A DNA stretch of 39,914 bases, taken from an uncultured Prevotella sp. (GTDB lineage: Bacteria > Bacteroidota > Bacteroidia > Bacteroidales > Bacteroidaceae). Position numbers and translations under genes: made by a program. The stretch is from NCBI GenBank assembly GCA_945873145.1, contig CAMCBZ010000025.1, positions 1-39,914 on the forward strand. Direction: 5' to 3'. The notes below the pieces were generated by a model. That model searched no databases. It saw only the letters and a program-made list of their open reading frames with translations, and had not been told where the DNA came from. Numbering within the stretch: the first letter of the stretch is position 1; each line of letters opens with the position of its first letter. Shown here in pieces: positions 7,776 through 15,483 of the stretch.

Positions 7776-8243
7776 TTCTACAAAATATGATCCGACCATG
7801 ACCAACGATATTGACAAGAAAGAACAGGTAATCATGTCAAGGTTATAATACGGAATGGCTCTCCCATCGCGCAGCCTTTTTTCAAGGTTTTTCTTGCTGG
7901 TTTTAGTCAAAAAGAATATGAATTTCTGTCAACACCTACCTACATGAGAATATGAACAGCATCATTCATTATAATTTTGGGTGACGCATTGACGAAGACA
8001 GGAGACGCAACTAAAGGCCATCGCATGTTTTCAAGAAATCTGAAGCGAAGGAATTTCGCACAGATCTCACAGATTCTCACAGATCCCTGCTATTGCAATG
8101 TCTATCTATAAAGGGCTTCACATCTGTGGAGATCTGTGTATATCTGTGAGAAATAGAGAACTCAGTGAGAAAGGGCACACTGATCTCACAGATCCGCACA
8201 GATCTTCACAGATCCCTGCTATCGCAATGTCCATGAATGGAAT
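7776..8243. other. 468-bp convergent intergenic region with CACAGAT element
   Basis: It lies between the response regulator (+) and the porin gene (-). The first ~280 bp show only a 16-codon open frame at 7798-7848, for which I have no support, and AT-rich sequence. The rest is the repeat element at 8059-8234. No clear intrinsic terminator with a T-tract was found for either gene, so the repeat element may serve that purpose. Confidence 0.6.
8059..8234. repeat. Nine CACAGAT units in three alternating triplets
   Basis: CACAGAT starts at 8059, 8068 and 8078 (+ strand). The reverse complement ATCTGTG starts at 8122, 8132 and 8142. CACAGAT starts again at 8187, 8197 and 8207. Steps inside the triplets are 9-10, 10-10 and 10-10 bp. 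The first and third triplets are each followed by the same 21-bp sequence (8085-8105 and 8214-8234, two differences). The middle triplet can pair with either flanking triplet. The element ends 9 bp from the porin stop codon. Confidence 0.8.
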
Positions 8244-9446
8244 TTAGAAGCACTTGATGCGGTACATGAAGCCGAGCTCGATGCGCGAGGTGCTGTAGTC
8301 TTCCAGCCCGCACTTGCGGCTGAAGTCGTAGTGATGGCCCACGTAGGCGAGGAAGAGGCGCAGATCCTGGTCCTTGACGGGATAGTATTCCACACTGGCG
8401 AGGTAGCCGATGGACTTGCGGTAGTCCTTCAACTGCTCTATCTTGCTGACGCTGGCCGTCTCGTACGTTCCCTTGGCCATGAGGTTCCACCTGGGCACAA
8501 ACTGCCAGTTGACCTTCGAGATGAGCGAGTTGTAGTGCACGTCACTGAAATAAGCATTCTCCCGTCCATCGAGGAAAGCACCAAGGTCGTTGGTGGCGAT
8601 GCGCAGTCGGTCGAGTCCGTCCCACGCCCCCATATAGTCGACATACCACTGCACGGTGGGCAGGTTGAGCTTCTGTCCGAAGACCCACATGCGTGAATAC
8701 TCGTGGCGCGCCTGCGTCTGCAAGCCCCAGCTCCAGCGAGTCTGGAAGCGTCCGCCGAAGAAATTGCCGTTCCAGTTGACGATATAGGTCAGCGGATTGT
8801 TGCTCTTCTCCAGCTGGCGTACGCCATTGCCCTTGCCAGTAATGGCCACAGCATGATCGCCATACTCATCGGCGAACTTCCCATTGTTGGCATCCGACAC
8901 CTCCACGGCAATCTCCTGCGAGGGCACGGGATGATAAGCCACCACCAGTCCCGCCATGAAGTTGTCCATGTTGTCGACCATGTCGGAATACTGATAGATA
9001 TACATGGGGTTCTCGTCGAACTCATGTCCGCCCCATATCTGGCACATCTTTCCGCCCATGACTGTGATCTTGTCGCTGACGTTGTATCCGACCATCATGA
9101 TGTCGGTGGCTTTAGCAAAGTTGTCCTCACCTTGCGCCGTGTTAGCCTTGTTCATGCGGTGGCGCAGACGGTAGAAGAGTTGTGGCGTGATATTGCCTTT
9201 GATCTCCAGGCGGAGCTGTTTGTTGGCCAGCTTACTGCTCCACGTGTGTCCGTCGTAGACGGCCTGCGCCGAGGCGGCATAGTTGAAGTAGACATTGAAG
9301 GCATCGTTTTTCTTCTCTATGTTGGCGATGCGCTCAGCCAGACTGGCATAGTTGCCGTCGGGACCACCCATGCCGACATTATCTCCCTGAGCGGCAGCAC
9401 CCATCGCAAGGATGAGCGCGGCCACTAATGTCATCATTCTTTTCAT
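8244..9446 (-). CDS. Outer-membrane porin, last gene of the dcuB-ansB operon
   Basis: The 400-residue protein has a signal peptide (residues 1-19, ending MGAAAQ), a short heptad-like helix (SLAERIANIEKKNDAF) and then alternating aromatic beta-strands. It ends in an aromatic residue (YRIKCF), as is usual for outer-membrane barrels. It resembles the OprO/OprP-like porins of Bacteroidota. It lies 64 bp downstream of the asparaginase gene on the same strand, behind dcuB. A role in letting asparagine, aspartate or C4-dicarboxylates cross the outer membrane follows from context only; I see no residue-level evidence for substrate. A ligand-independent general porin is the alternative. Confidence 0.75.
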   Translation of the reverse strand: MKRMMTLVAALILAMGAAAQGDNVGMGGPDGNYASLAERIANIEKKNDAFNVYFNYAASAQAVYDGHTWSSKLANKQLRLEIKGNITPQLFYRLRHRMNKANTAQGEDNFAKATDIMMVGYNVSDKITVMGGKMCQIWGGHEFDENPMYIYQYSDMVDNMDNFMAGLVVAYHPVPSQEIAVEVSDANNGKFADEYGDHAVAITGKGNGVRQLEKSNNPLTYIVNWNGNFFGGRFQTRWSWGLQTQARHEYSRMWVFGQKLNLPTVQWYVDYMGAWDGLDRLRIATNDLGAFLDGRENAYFSDVHYNSLISKVNWQFVPRWNLMAKGTYETASVSKIEQLKDYRKSIGYLASVEYYPVKDQDLRLFLAYVGHHYDFSRKCGLEDYSTSRIELGFMYRIKCF

Positions 9447-9510
9447 GGCGGTAGACTGTTATTGGTTATTGGTTGTTGATGAGATGAGGATTAAGATGAG
9501 GTGATACGGC

Positions 9511-10566
9511 TTAGTACTTTTGGAAATACTCCTGTATCTTCTGCCAGTCGCGTGTCTTGGTGAGTGCGAGCATGAGCAGCACGCGTGCCTTCTGCGGGTT
9601 GAGCGTGAGCGCGGCGATGAAGTGGTATTTACTGTCGTCGACTTCACCATTGAGACAGGTAGGCCCTGTGGGCACACGGCTGGAGCGTACGATGTTGATG
9701 CCCTTGGCGCGCGCCTGCAATGCCACGTCGAAGACATCCTTGTAGAAGTTGCCGTCACCGACACCGGCGAGCACGATGCCGTCGAAGTTGGCGTCCATGA
9801 AGGCTTTCATCGGCAGCGGCGAGCAGTTGGCGTAACCATAGACGATGCCAACCTTTGGCAGCGAGGTGAGGTCGTCGACATTGAATTCACTCTTGGTGGT
9901 ATGCAGGTTGGTGATGTCGCGGCAGTAGATGGCCTGTCCGTTATAGACATAGCCCACCTTGCCGAAGTTGGCAGCCTGGAAAGTAGCCACGTCAGTGGTG
10001 TGCATCTTGGTGACATCCTTGGCGTCGAGCAACAGATTGTTCATGCACACCATCACGCCACGGCCCACCGACTGCGGACTGGCAGCAGCGACGACACCGG
10101 CATAGATGTTACCGGGACCGTCGGCACTGATCGCCGTAGACGGCCGCATGGATCCCACGAGGATGACAGGTTTATCGCTGTGTACGGTGAGATTGAGGAA
10201 GTAAGCGGTCTCCTCCATCGTGTCGGTACCGTGAGTGACGACGACACCGTCGTAGCCCTCGTTGTTGAGCAGTTCATTGATGCGCTTGGCAAGTTTGAGC
10301 CACACATTGTCGTTCATGTCCTGTGACCCGATGTTGACAAGTTGCTCACCGCTGACATCCGCCACGTCGAGCATCTGCGGCACGGCTTGTATCAGAGCCT
10401 GCACGCCCACCTGTCCGGCGCTGTAGGCAGAGTTGGTAGCGGAAGTACTTACACCGGCAATGGTTCCGCCGGTGGCAATGATTCTGATCTTAGGCTTGGC
10501 ATTGGCTGCGAGACACACCACAAAGGTGAGGAGCAGCAGAAGCAGAGAAAGGCGTTTTGTTTTCAT
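9511..10566 (-). CDS. ansB: Type II (periplasmic) L-asparaginase
   Basis: The 351-residue enzyme hydrolyses L-asparagine to L-aspartate and ammonia. A hydrophobic signal peptide (residues 1-23, ending LAANA) directs it to the periplasm, which is typical of the high-affinity type II class. The two catalytic signatures are clear: IATGGTIAG, with nucleophile Thr35, and VVTHGTDTMEET, with Thr111 and Asp112-equivalent residues. The C-terminal domain carries the PLPMKAF and GVGDGNF segments expected of the family. The gene sits between dcuB (52 bp upstream) and a porin (64 bp downstream). Together they would take in asparagine, split it outside the cytoplasm and import aspartate through DcuB. Confidence 0.93.
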   Translation of the reverse strand: MKTKRLSLLLLLLTFVVCLAANAKPKIRIIATGGTIAGVSTSATNSAYSAGQVGVQALIQAVPQMLDVADVSGEQLVNIGSQDMNDNVWLKLAKRINELLNNEGYDGVVVTHGTDTMEETAYFLNLTVHSDKPVILVGSMRPSTAISADGPGNIYAGVVAAASPQSVGRGVMVCMNNLLLDAKDVTKMHTTDVATFQAANFGKVGYVYNGQAIYCRDITNLHTTKSEFNVDDLTSLPKVGIVYGYANCSPLPMKAFMDANFDGIVLAGVGDGNFYKDVFDVALQARAKGINIVRSSRVPTGPTCLNGEVDDSKYHFIAALTLNPQKARVLLMLALTKTRDWQKIQEYFQKY

Positions 10567-10618
10567 AGAAGTAAGTATAATGAGTAATGTATAATGTATA
10601 ATGTAGAATGTGTAAATA

Positions 10619-11941
10619 TCAGACCAAGAGCAGGGTGATGAGATAGCCTACGCCTATGGAGACAAAGGTGGTGACAAAACCGGGAAGTTGGAAGGAGTGG
10701 TTGATGACATACTTGCCCACATGGGTGGTGCCCGTACGGTCAAACTCCATTGCGGCAACCTCCGTAGGATAGTTGGGAAGGAAGAAGTAGCCATTGACAG
10801 CCGGGAACATTGCCACGAGGAGCAGAGGATTGATGCCCAACGCTATGCCGACAGGATAGAGGGTGGTGACCGTGGCGGCCTGGGAGAAGAGCATGATGCT
10901 CATCAAGAACAAGGCTACGGCGAAAAGCATCGGTGCCGTGGCAACCATACCGGAGAGCGCATGGTTGATAGCCTCAGCATTACCCGTGTAGAAAGTGGAT
11001 CCCATCCACGCCACACCAAAGATAGCGATGACGGCATTCATTCCCGCCATGAAGATGTTGCCCTTAGGCAGTTCCTTCACACTGGTCTTACCGACAAGCA
11101 GGATGAGGATGGCATCGCTCATCATCACCATCTCAATGGTCTCACTCATCGTCACGCCGTCGGGACGCAACGAGGGCACGAAGCCGAAGAGCACCACAAG
11201 GGCCACACCGAAGAAGAAAGCCCACACGGCATGCAGCGCACGCGGATTGTGCTCGGTCTCGGCCTCCTTGAGATTGTTGGCGTCGGCCTCGGGGTTGATA
11301 AGTCCCTCGCGCACGCGTCGCTGATATTCGGGGTCGTCGACAAGTTCCTTACCGACATGGTTCTCGATAAACGCCGCCACGAGGATGGCCACAACACTGG
11401 CCGGCAGACAGACCAAGAGGATGGTGCCGAGCTCTATGCCTTCTCCGCCGAGCAGATCGGAAGAGATCATGGCGGCCATGGCAGCCGACACAGGACTGCT
11501 GGTGATGCCCAGCGAGGCAGCGATGACCGAGAGACTCATCGGCCGCTCGGGCCGTGTCTTGTTGGCCTGGGCTATCTCGCTGATGATCGGCAGCAGGCTG
11601 TAGCTGGTGTGTGCCGTGCCGGCAAAGACACAAAAGGCAAAGCAGCACAGTGGACCATAGTAGGTGATGTGGTCGGGGTGGCGGCGAAGAAACAGCGCGG
11701 CACGCCCCACGAGATATTCCAATCCTCCCGTAGCCTGCAGAGCAGCCGAGGCAGTGATGACGGCAAGGATGATCAGCATCACGTCGATGGGAGCCTTGCC
11801 CGGAGCAAGGCCAAAACCATAGACGAGGATGAAGGTGCCGAGCATGCCATAGATGCCCAAGCCTACGCCGCCCACACGTGCACCAATGAAGATAAACGCC
11901 AGGACGACCAACAGTTCTATCAGTATGAGGGTTGTTGTCAT
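10619..11941 (-). CDS. dcuB: Anaerobic C4-dicarboxylate transporter, DcuA/DcuB family
   Basis: The 440-residue inner-membrane protein has about ten to twelve hydrophobic helices. It begins with LIELLVVLAFIFIGARVGGVGLG and contains FAGTAHTSYSLLPII, ITSSPVSAAMAAMIS and FFLPNYPTEVAAMEFDRTGTT, all strongly typical of Dcu carriers. These exchange fumarate, malate or aspartate for succinate during anaerobic fumarate respiration. DcuA and DcuB cannot be separated from sequence alone. It is the first gene of an operon with periplasmic asparaginase and a porin. An AraC-type regulator is divergently transcribed 124 bp away. A TATCTTTG -7 box lies 32 bp upstream on the minus strand. Confidence 0.92.
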   Translation of the reverse strand: MTTTLILIELLVVLAFIFIGARVGGVGLGIYGMLGTFILVYGFGLAPGKAPIDVMLIILAVITASAALQATGGLEYLVGRAALFLRRHPDHITYYGPLCCFAFCVFAGTAHTSYSLLPIISEIAQANKTRPERPMSLSVIAASLGITSSPVSAAMAAMISSDLLGGEGIELGTILLVCLPASVVAILVAAFIENHVGKELVDDPEYQRRVREGLINPEADANNLKEAETEHNPRALHAVWAFFFGVALVVLFGFVPSLRPDGVTMSETIEMVMMSDAILILLVGKTSVKELPKGNIFMAGMNAVIAIFGVAWMGSTFYTGNAEAINHALSGMVATAPMLFAVALFLMSIMLFSQAATVTTLYPVGIALGINPLLLVAMFPAVNGYFFLPNYPTEVAAMEFDRTGTTHVGKYVINHSFQLPGFVTTFVSIGVGYLITLLLV

Positions 11942-11972
11942 ATCGGTTTTGTATTTAGGTCTAATATTGCTG

Positions 11973-11980
11973 CAAAGATA
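11973..11980 (-). promoter_or_regulatory. Predicted -7 box of the dcuB-ansB-porin operon
   Basis: The minus strand reads TATCTTTG (TAnnTTTG consensus), 32 bp before the dcuB start. No TTTG was found 20 bp further upstream, so activation may be needed. Confidence 0.55.
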
Positions 11981-11997
11981 AGGTTTTCTTGGATATA

Positions 11998-12032
11998 GTA
12001 TTTAAGAATGCGACTATTTTTTTTGTAAATAC
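11998..12032. promoter_or_regulatory. GTATTTA inverted repeat, candidate operator between dcuB and araC-type gene
   Basis: GTATTTA at 11998-12004 and its complement TAAATAC at 12026-12032 flank the expected -33 regions of both divergent promoters. A third GTATTTA lies in the dcuB leader at 11951-11957. Confidence 0.35.
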
Positions 12033-12053
12033 CAAAACTATTTGCTATATTTG
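12022..12053 (+). promoter_or_regulatory. Promoter of the AraC-family regulator
   Basis: TTTG (12022-12025), a 20-bp spacer, then TATATTTG (12046-12053) match the Bacteroidota TTTG-N20-TAnnTTTG form. Transcription would begin near 12060, only a few bases before the ATG at 12066. Confidence 0.65.
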
Positions 12054-12065
12054 CCAATACATTTT

Positions 12066-12959
12066 ATGACCAGTCGCGGAAACCTTAGCTTGCCCCAGCT
12101 TGCCGAACGCTATCACATCAGGGATATCTTCGGAGGCAGTGTCGCCTACTTCTCTTCTAAAGAGGGCGGCAAGAGTGACTTGCGTGCCTACACCAACAGC
12201 ATCAGCTGCCACGAGCTCCACCTCATCAGCTCGGGCACAGCCACCGTCACCGTGAGCGGCGAGCAAATGGAATTGCACACGGGCGATCTGCTACTGCTTC
12301 ATCCTTTCCAACCCGTCGACTGCTCTTTTCCCGACGACGCGGAGACTGAGGGACTGCTCTTGGAGGACGGTTTCTACCAACAACTCATGCAACTCGACGG
12401 CGGCGACGCGCCCCCGATGCCCAAAGGCGGAGCGGAGCCCTGCCTCTATCATCTCGACACGGCACAGGCCGCGGAGCTCAGCGGCATCTTCCAACAGATC
12501 CGGCGCACGATCCACTACGTACATATATATAAGGTGGAGATGCTGCGCTCATTGGTGCACGTCTGCCTGCTCTTCATCAGCGAACTGCCTTACGACCGAC
12601 ATCTCGTAGCGCCCGACCTCCGGCACAAGCAAGACATCCTGAAGATCTTCTTCTTCCTGGCCCGTAAGCACTTCCGACAGGAGCGGCAAATCGGATTCTA
12701 CGCCGACAAGCTCAGCATCACCACCACTTATCTCAGCCGTGTTGTGCGTGAGCTCACGGGCAACACCATCAACAACTATCTCAACAATCTCGCCTTTGAG
12801 GAGGCCTGCACGCTGCTGCGCTCCTCCGGCATGTCGATCGGCGAGATTGCTTTCTCCTTAGGCTTCGGCGATCAAAGTGCCTTCACCAATTTCTTCAAGG
12901 CACATGCCGGATGCACGCCAAAAGCCTATCAGAAAGTGAAAGACAGAGCAACAGAGTAA
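12066..12959 (+). CDS. AraC-family transcriptional regulator
   Basis: I take the ATG at 12066 (MTSRGNLSLPQL), giving 297 residues. An in-frame TTG at 12042 overlaps the predicted promoter and cannot be the start. The N-terminal ~130 residues look like a cupin-type sensing domain (SISCHELHLISSGTATV..GEQMELHTGDLLLLHPFQPV). The C-terminal ~100 residues are a double helix-turn-helix AraC domain, with YLSRVVRELTGNTINNYLN and the second helix-turn-helix around IGEIAFSLGFGDQSAFTNFFKAHAGCTPKAYQK. It is divergent from dcuB-ansB-porin, so it is the likely regulator of that operon; the effector is not evident. The last codons (RATE) lie inside a degenerate repeat patch that continues past the stop. The leader is very short, close to leaderless. 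Confidence 0.88.
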   Translation: MTSRGNLSLPQLAERYHIRDIFGGSVAYFSSKEGGKSDLRAYTNSISCHELHLISSGTATVTVSGEQMELHTGDLLLLHPFQPVDCSFPDDAETEGLLLEDGFYQQLMQLDGGDAPPMPKGGAEPCLYHLDTAQAAELSGIFQQIRRTIHYVHIYKVEMLRSLVHVCLLFISELPYDRHLVAPDLRHKQDILKIFFFLARKHFRQERQIGFYADKLSITTTYLSRVVRELTGNTINNYLNNLAFEEACTLLRSSGMSIGEIAFSLGFGDQSAFTNFFKAHAGCTPKAYQKVKDRATE

Positions 12960-13087
12960 TCAGACAGAGGAAACAGACAGAGTAGCTGAGTAATCAGACT
13001 AAATACAGACTGACTAACAGAGTAAACTGGCTGAGTAATCAGACAGAGTAACAAAATAAGCTGAACTGACAGAGTAATAGAGTAGTC
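12936..13087. repeat. Degenerate CAGAGTAA / GAGTAATCAGAC repeat patch
   Basis: GAGTAATCAGAC occurs at 12954, 12988 and 13033, and variants of ACAGAGTAA at several further places. The patch begins within the last codons of the AraC-type gene, whose stop TAA is part of a repeat unit, and fills the gap to the convergent YitT gene. Confidence 0.7.
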
Positions 13088-13103
13088 AACCAAAAGCCAA
13101 GAA

Positions 13104-14048
13104 CTACAATGTTTCTTGTTTGGTGCCCTCCCCTATCTGCTTGTTGATCTCTTCCAAACTGATTTTTTTCCTGACCTTCACCCGGTCGAAGCCCTGGCCA
13201 TAGACACCCGTCACGGCGCTCTGTGCCACAAAGGCGTCGGGGTCGATCTCGTCGATGAGGTCGAAGATCAGACTCGACTCGCTGCGCTTGGCAATACAGA
13301 AGATAACCTTGATATCCTTCTTGGAGTAGAAGCCGTTGCCGTTGAGCGTGGAACAGCCACGGTCCGCGATCTTGTTGATGGCCTCGCCAATCTCCTGGTA
13401 CTTATCCGAGATGATGAGGAACTGCACGCTCTGCCGCAGCGAGTTGATGACATAGTCCACGCAAAACGACACGATGAACAGCAACACATAGCCATAGAGC
13501 ACCTTCTCCCACGACCGCAGCACTACATAGCTGGACGTGATGATGGTCATGTCGCAAAGCAGGATGATGCGGCCCAGCGACACGTCACGGTACTTGTGCA
13601 CGATGGCGGCAATGATGTCCGAACCGCCCGTACTGCCGCCTGCCGACAGTCCGAGTCCCACACTCGTGCCCATGAACACGCCGCCGACGATGCACGCCAT
13701 GAACTTCTGATCGGACAGCGCATGGACATCCATGCCGAAGATGTGCTGAAACAGCGTGGAGGCCACGGTGAAGACGATGACCGCATAGATGGTCTTGGCA
13801 CAGAAGCGCCAGCCGAGCACAGCGAGCGCCGCAATGAGCAGCAGCGCGTTGAGCACGAAATAGGTGTTCTGCACCGGTATGCCCGTACCCCAGTAGACGA
13901 TCGAGGCGATACCCACGATGCCGCCCGTGGTGATCTGGTTGGGCACGAGAAACACGTTCACGCCGATGACACCCAAGAGCATAGCGATGGTGATGATCAC
14001 ATAGTCGCGTATGGTGCGATAGACCGACTTACCTTTTTTTCTTTCCAT
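13104..14048 (-). CDS. YitT family membrane protein (DUF161 + DUF2179)
   Basis: The 314-residue protein has five or six hydrophobic helices in residues ~14-205. These include the family hallmarks GVIGVNVFLVPNQITTGGIVGIA and GLSAGGSTGGSDIIA. A C-terminal soluble DUF2179 domain (~215-300) contains GCSTLNGNGFYSKKDIKVIFCI and DPDAFVAQSAVTGVYGQGF. Members are inner-membrane proteins of unclear function, thought to be transporters. The gene begins 9 bp after a tandem pair of Cys-rich mini-protein genes on the same strand and is probably their operon partner. It is convergent with the AraC-type gene. Confidence 0.9.
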   Translation of the reverse strand: MERKKGKSVYRTIRDYVIITIAMLLGVIGVNVFLVPNQITTGGIVGIASIVYWGTGIPVQNTYFVLNALLLIAALAVLGWRFCAKTIYAVIVFTVASTLFQHIFGMDVHALSDQKFMACIVGGVFMGTSVGLGLSAGGSTGGSDIIAAIVHKYRDVSLGRIILLCDMTIITSSYVVLRSWEKVLYGYVLLFIVSFCVDYVINSLRQSVQFLIISDKYQEIGEAINKIADRGCSTLNGNGFYSKKDIKVIFCIAKRSESSLIFDLIDEIDPDAFVAQSAVTGVYGQGFDRVKVRKKISLEEINKQIGEGTKQETL

Positions 14049-14056
14049 TCTGTCGC

Positions 14057-14263
14057 TTAGTAATTACTGTTCCGGATTTCTATGGTTATCTCGCGGAAAT
14101 CGCGCCGGCCCTCTATGTAGTCGGCATAGAGCTCCTCTGCCGGACGTCCCTTGAGAAACTGACACGCCCCGCAGTTGTCGCAGTCGCTGATGCAGCGGAA
14201 GGCCTCAACGACAAACTGCTCGCGCTCCTCGCGTGTGGAGCCCTTGATGTCCGGTGGTGTCAT
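14057..14263 (-). CDS. Cys-rich mini-protein B, unknown function
   Basis: This 68-residue protein has a core of REEREQFVVEAF, then C-x3-C-x2-C-x2-C (CISDCDNCGAC), then LYADYIEGRRDFREI. It is clearly a paralogue of the gene just upstream (14260-14484): both share TREER, a Cys cluster and the (Y)xDYI(E/D)G(R/K)R(D/E) block. The start ATG overlaps the stop of the upstream gene by 4 bp (ATGA), which indicates translational coupling. YitT follows 9 bp later. The four cysteines suggest zinc or Fe-S binding, but no fold is known to me. I recall similar small proteins in Firmicutes beginning with IKDTTxEER, without an assigned function. Confidence 0.7.
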   Translation of the reverse strand: MTPPDIKGSTREEREQFVVEAFRCISDCDNCGACQFLKGRPAEELYADYIEGRRDFREITIEIRNSNY

Positions 14264-14484
14264 CGGCGCTGCCTCCCCGCAAAACGCTCGCTGTATTCCC
14301 GGTTGATGTCAGCCAGCTCCCGCTTGCCGTCGATATAGTCCTGATAGATGCCGTCGACGGTGCCGCCGCCGAGCCAGCAGCTCGAACAATTCTCGCAGCC
14401 GCCGGCCCCGCAGTCGAGCGAGCCGCGGATGATGCCGATGCGCTCCTCGCGCGTCGTGTCCTTGATGAGTATGCTTTTTCCCAT
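14260..14484 (-). CDS. Cys-rich mini-protein A, unknown function
   Basis: The 74-residue protein begins MGKSILIKDTTREERIGII and has Cys residues in the order C-x4-C-x2-C-x2-C (DCGAGGCENCSSC), then IYQDYIDGKREL. It is the first gene of a compact minus-strand set A-B-YitT, with a TACTTTTG -7 box 26 bp upstream of the start. It shares about a third of its residues with mini-protein B, including the Cys cluster, so the pair arose by duplication. No signal peptide or membrane helix is present. A cytoplasmic metal-binding or redox helper of YitT is a guess from position and cysteines only. Confidence 0.75.
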   Translation of the reverse strand: MGKSILIKDTTREERIGIIRGSLDCGAGGCENCSSCWLGGGTVDGIYQDYIDGKRELADINREYSERFAGRQRR

Positions 14485-14509
14485 AGTCTTGCGTACATGA
14501 TTGTCACGG

Positions 14510-14517
14510 CAAAAGTA
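14510..14517 (-). promoter_or_regulatory. Predicted -7 box of the mini-protein A-B-YitT operon
   Basis: The minus strand reads TACTTTTG (TAnnTTTG), 26 bp before the start of mini-protein A. No -33 match is evident. Confidence 0.5.
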
Positions 14518-14746
14518 CTAATTTTCTGTTATATCCTCTCTCTTTTCCCTGTATTTCTTTTCATCAGAGAATTGTCACCCACGACACACATTATACTATG
14601 GCGGAGATTTGTGCGAAGTTCGACTACAGCTGTGGCCGTCACTTTGGGTGGTACAACCCCTTGCTCGTCTACACTTGATACTCTGCGAACTTACCAGTTT
14701 AGGAAGCCGCAGTATGGCTGATGGATATACGGGAATCTTTTCATCC

Positions 14747-15483
14747 TTACAGAGCGCTTGACTTCCTGGTTCCGTCAAAGTCCATGTTATCACCGTGGTT
14801 GATCTTCTTTCCGAAGTCGAAGGTGTAGGTTGCTGTCAGACTCAAGTACCTATCATCAACTGTGATCCCCTTGGCAACTTGTTGATACGAAAAAAATAGT
14901 TGGCATAGGATACCAAACTGTACGATGATATTTCTTCTTCAGATGTCGAAGACGTCACCTCGTCATAGAGAAGTCTACTTGATGTGATGTTCGCAGGTTT
15001 TCTGCCATATCTCATTCCAGTCTGGAGCATCCAGATGAGTTTGTTGCTATCATAGCGCATGCTGAATCCTCCAATATAGCTTTGTTGCTTATCCTCAGAG
15101 TCTGCCCATGCCGTCCGGTTGAGCTGGTGTCCGTCGAGATAGGTATAGCTGGTGTTGCTGTTGTTGCCAATCCCCTCTACATGATTATAAGTAGTTTCTA
15201 CTATTGCCCTATAGGTATTTTTTTCTTGCTCAGCTTCATAGTCACGTCGTAATCGCCCACATTGTAGATGAAGTTCTACATGCCTTCTAAAGCAACGTAT
15301 CCGCCACAGTCATATTTGCGGAGGATGAAATCTACGACAGACGTATAGCCCTTGTAACGCGGATCCGACGGCGACTGAAGAAACCTCACACGAGCCACCT
15401 CTTTCGGGCGTATAGACCTCATTTCCCAGTCTTTTGCCTCTGCACCATCTATGAATACGTGCACATCCTCTCTATCTACCTTT
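14747..15483 (-). pseudogene. Remnant of a TonB-dependent receptor (receptor B, plug end to C-terminus)
   Basis: Reading the minus strand, pieces of one outer-membrane receptor appear in sequence. They are the plug end (VHVFIDGAEAKDWEMRSIRP ... YDCGGYVALEGM), an in-frame TAG, then NFIYNVGDYDVTMKLSKK, a frame change at a run of seven A, a barrel segment (NTYRAIVETTYNHVEGIG ... SYANYFFRINK), a further frame change, and the family-typical C-terminus DDRYLSLTATYTFDFGKK ... GTRKSSAL ending with TAA at 14747. At least one nonsense change and two frameshifts are present. The total is far shorter than the ~700 residues of an intact receptor, so large internal parts of the barrel are also missing. The N-terminal domain and most of the plug are absent; receptor A sequence sits there instead. 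Confidence 0.75.

Noticed and set aside
6291..7910. Open frame of 539 codons antisense to the CDF exporter and response regulator
   Set aside because: It spans two well-supported genes on the other strand and shows no domain. Other long antisense frames (10688-11998, 13116-14060, 37217-38350) were dismissed for the same reason.
8059..8234. CRISPR array
   Set aside because: The repeated units are 7 bp at ~10-bp steps with alternating orientation, with no 24-36-bp repeats, no unique spacers and no cas genes nearby.
12042..12065. TTG start of the AraC-type regulator
   Set aside because: It lies upstream of and inside the TATATTTG promoter box. The ATG at 12066 fits the predicted transcription start.
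14485..14746. Possible gene between mini-protein A and the receptor remnant
   Set aside because: Frames on both strands gave no recognisable motif or domain. It may be eroded sequence linked to the receptor decay.
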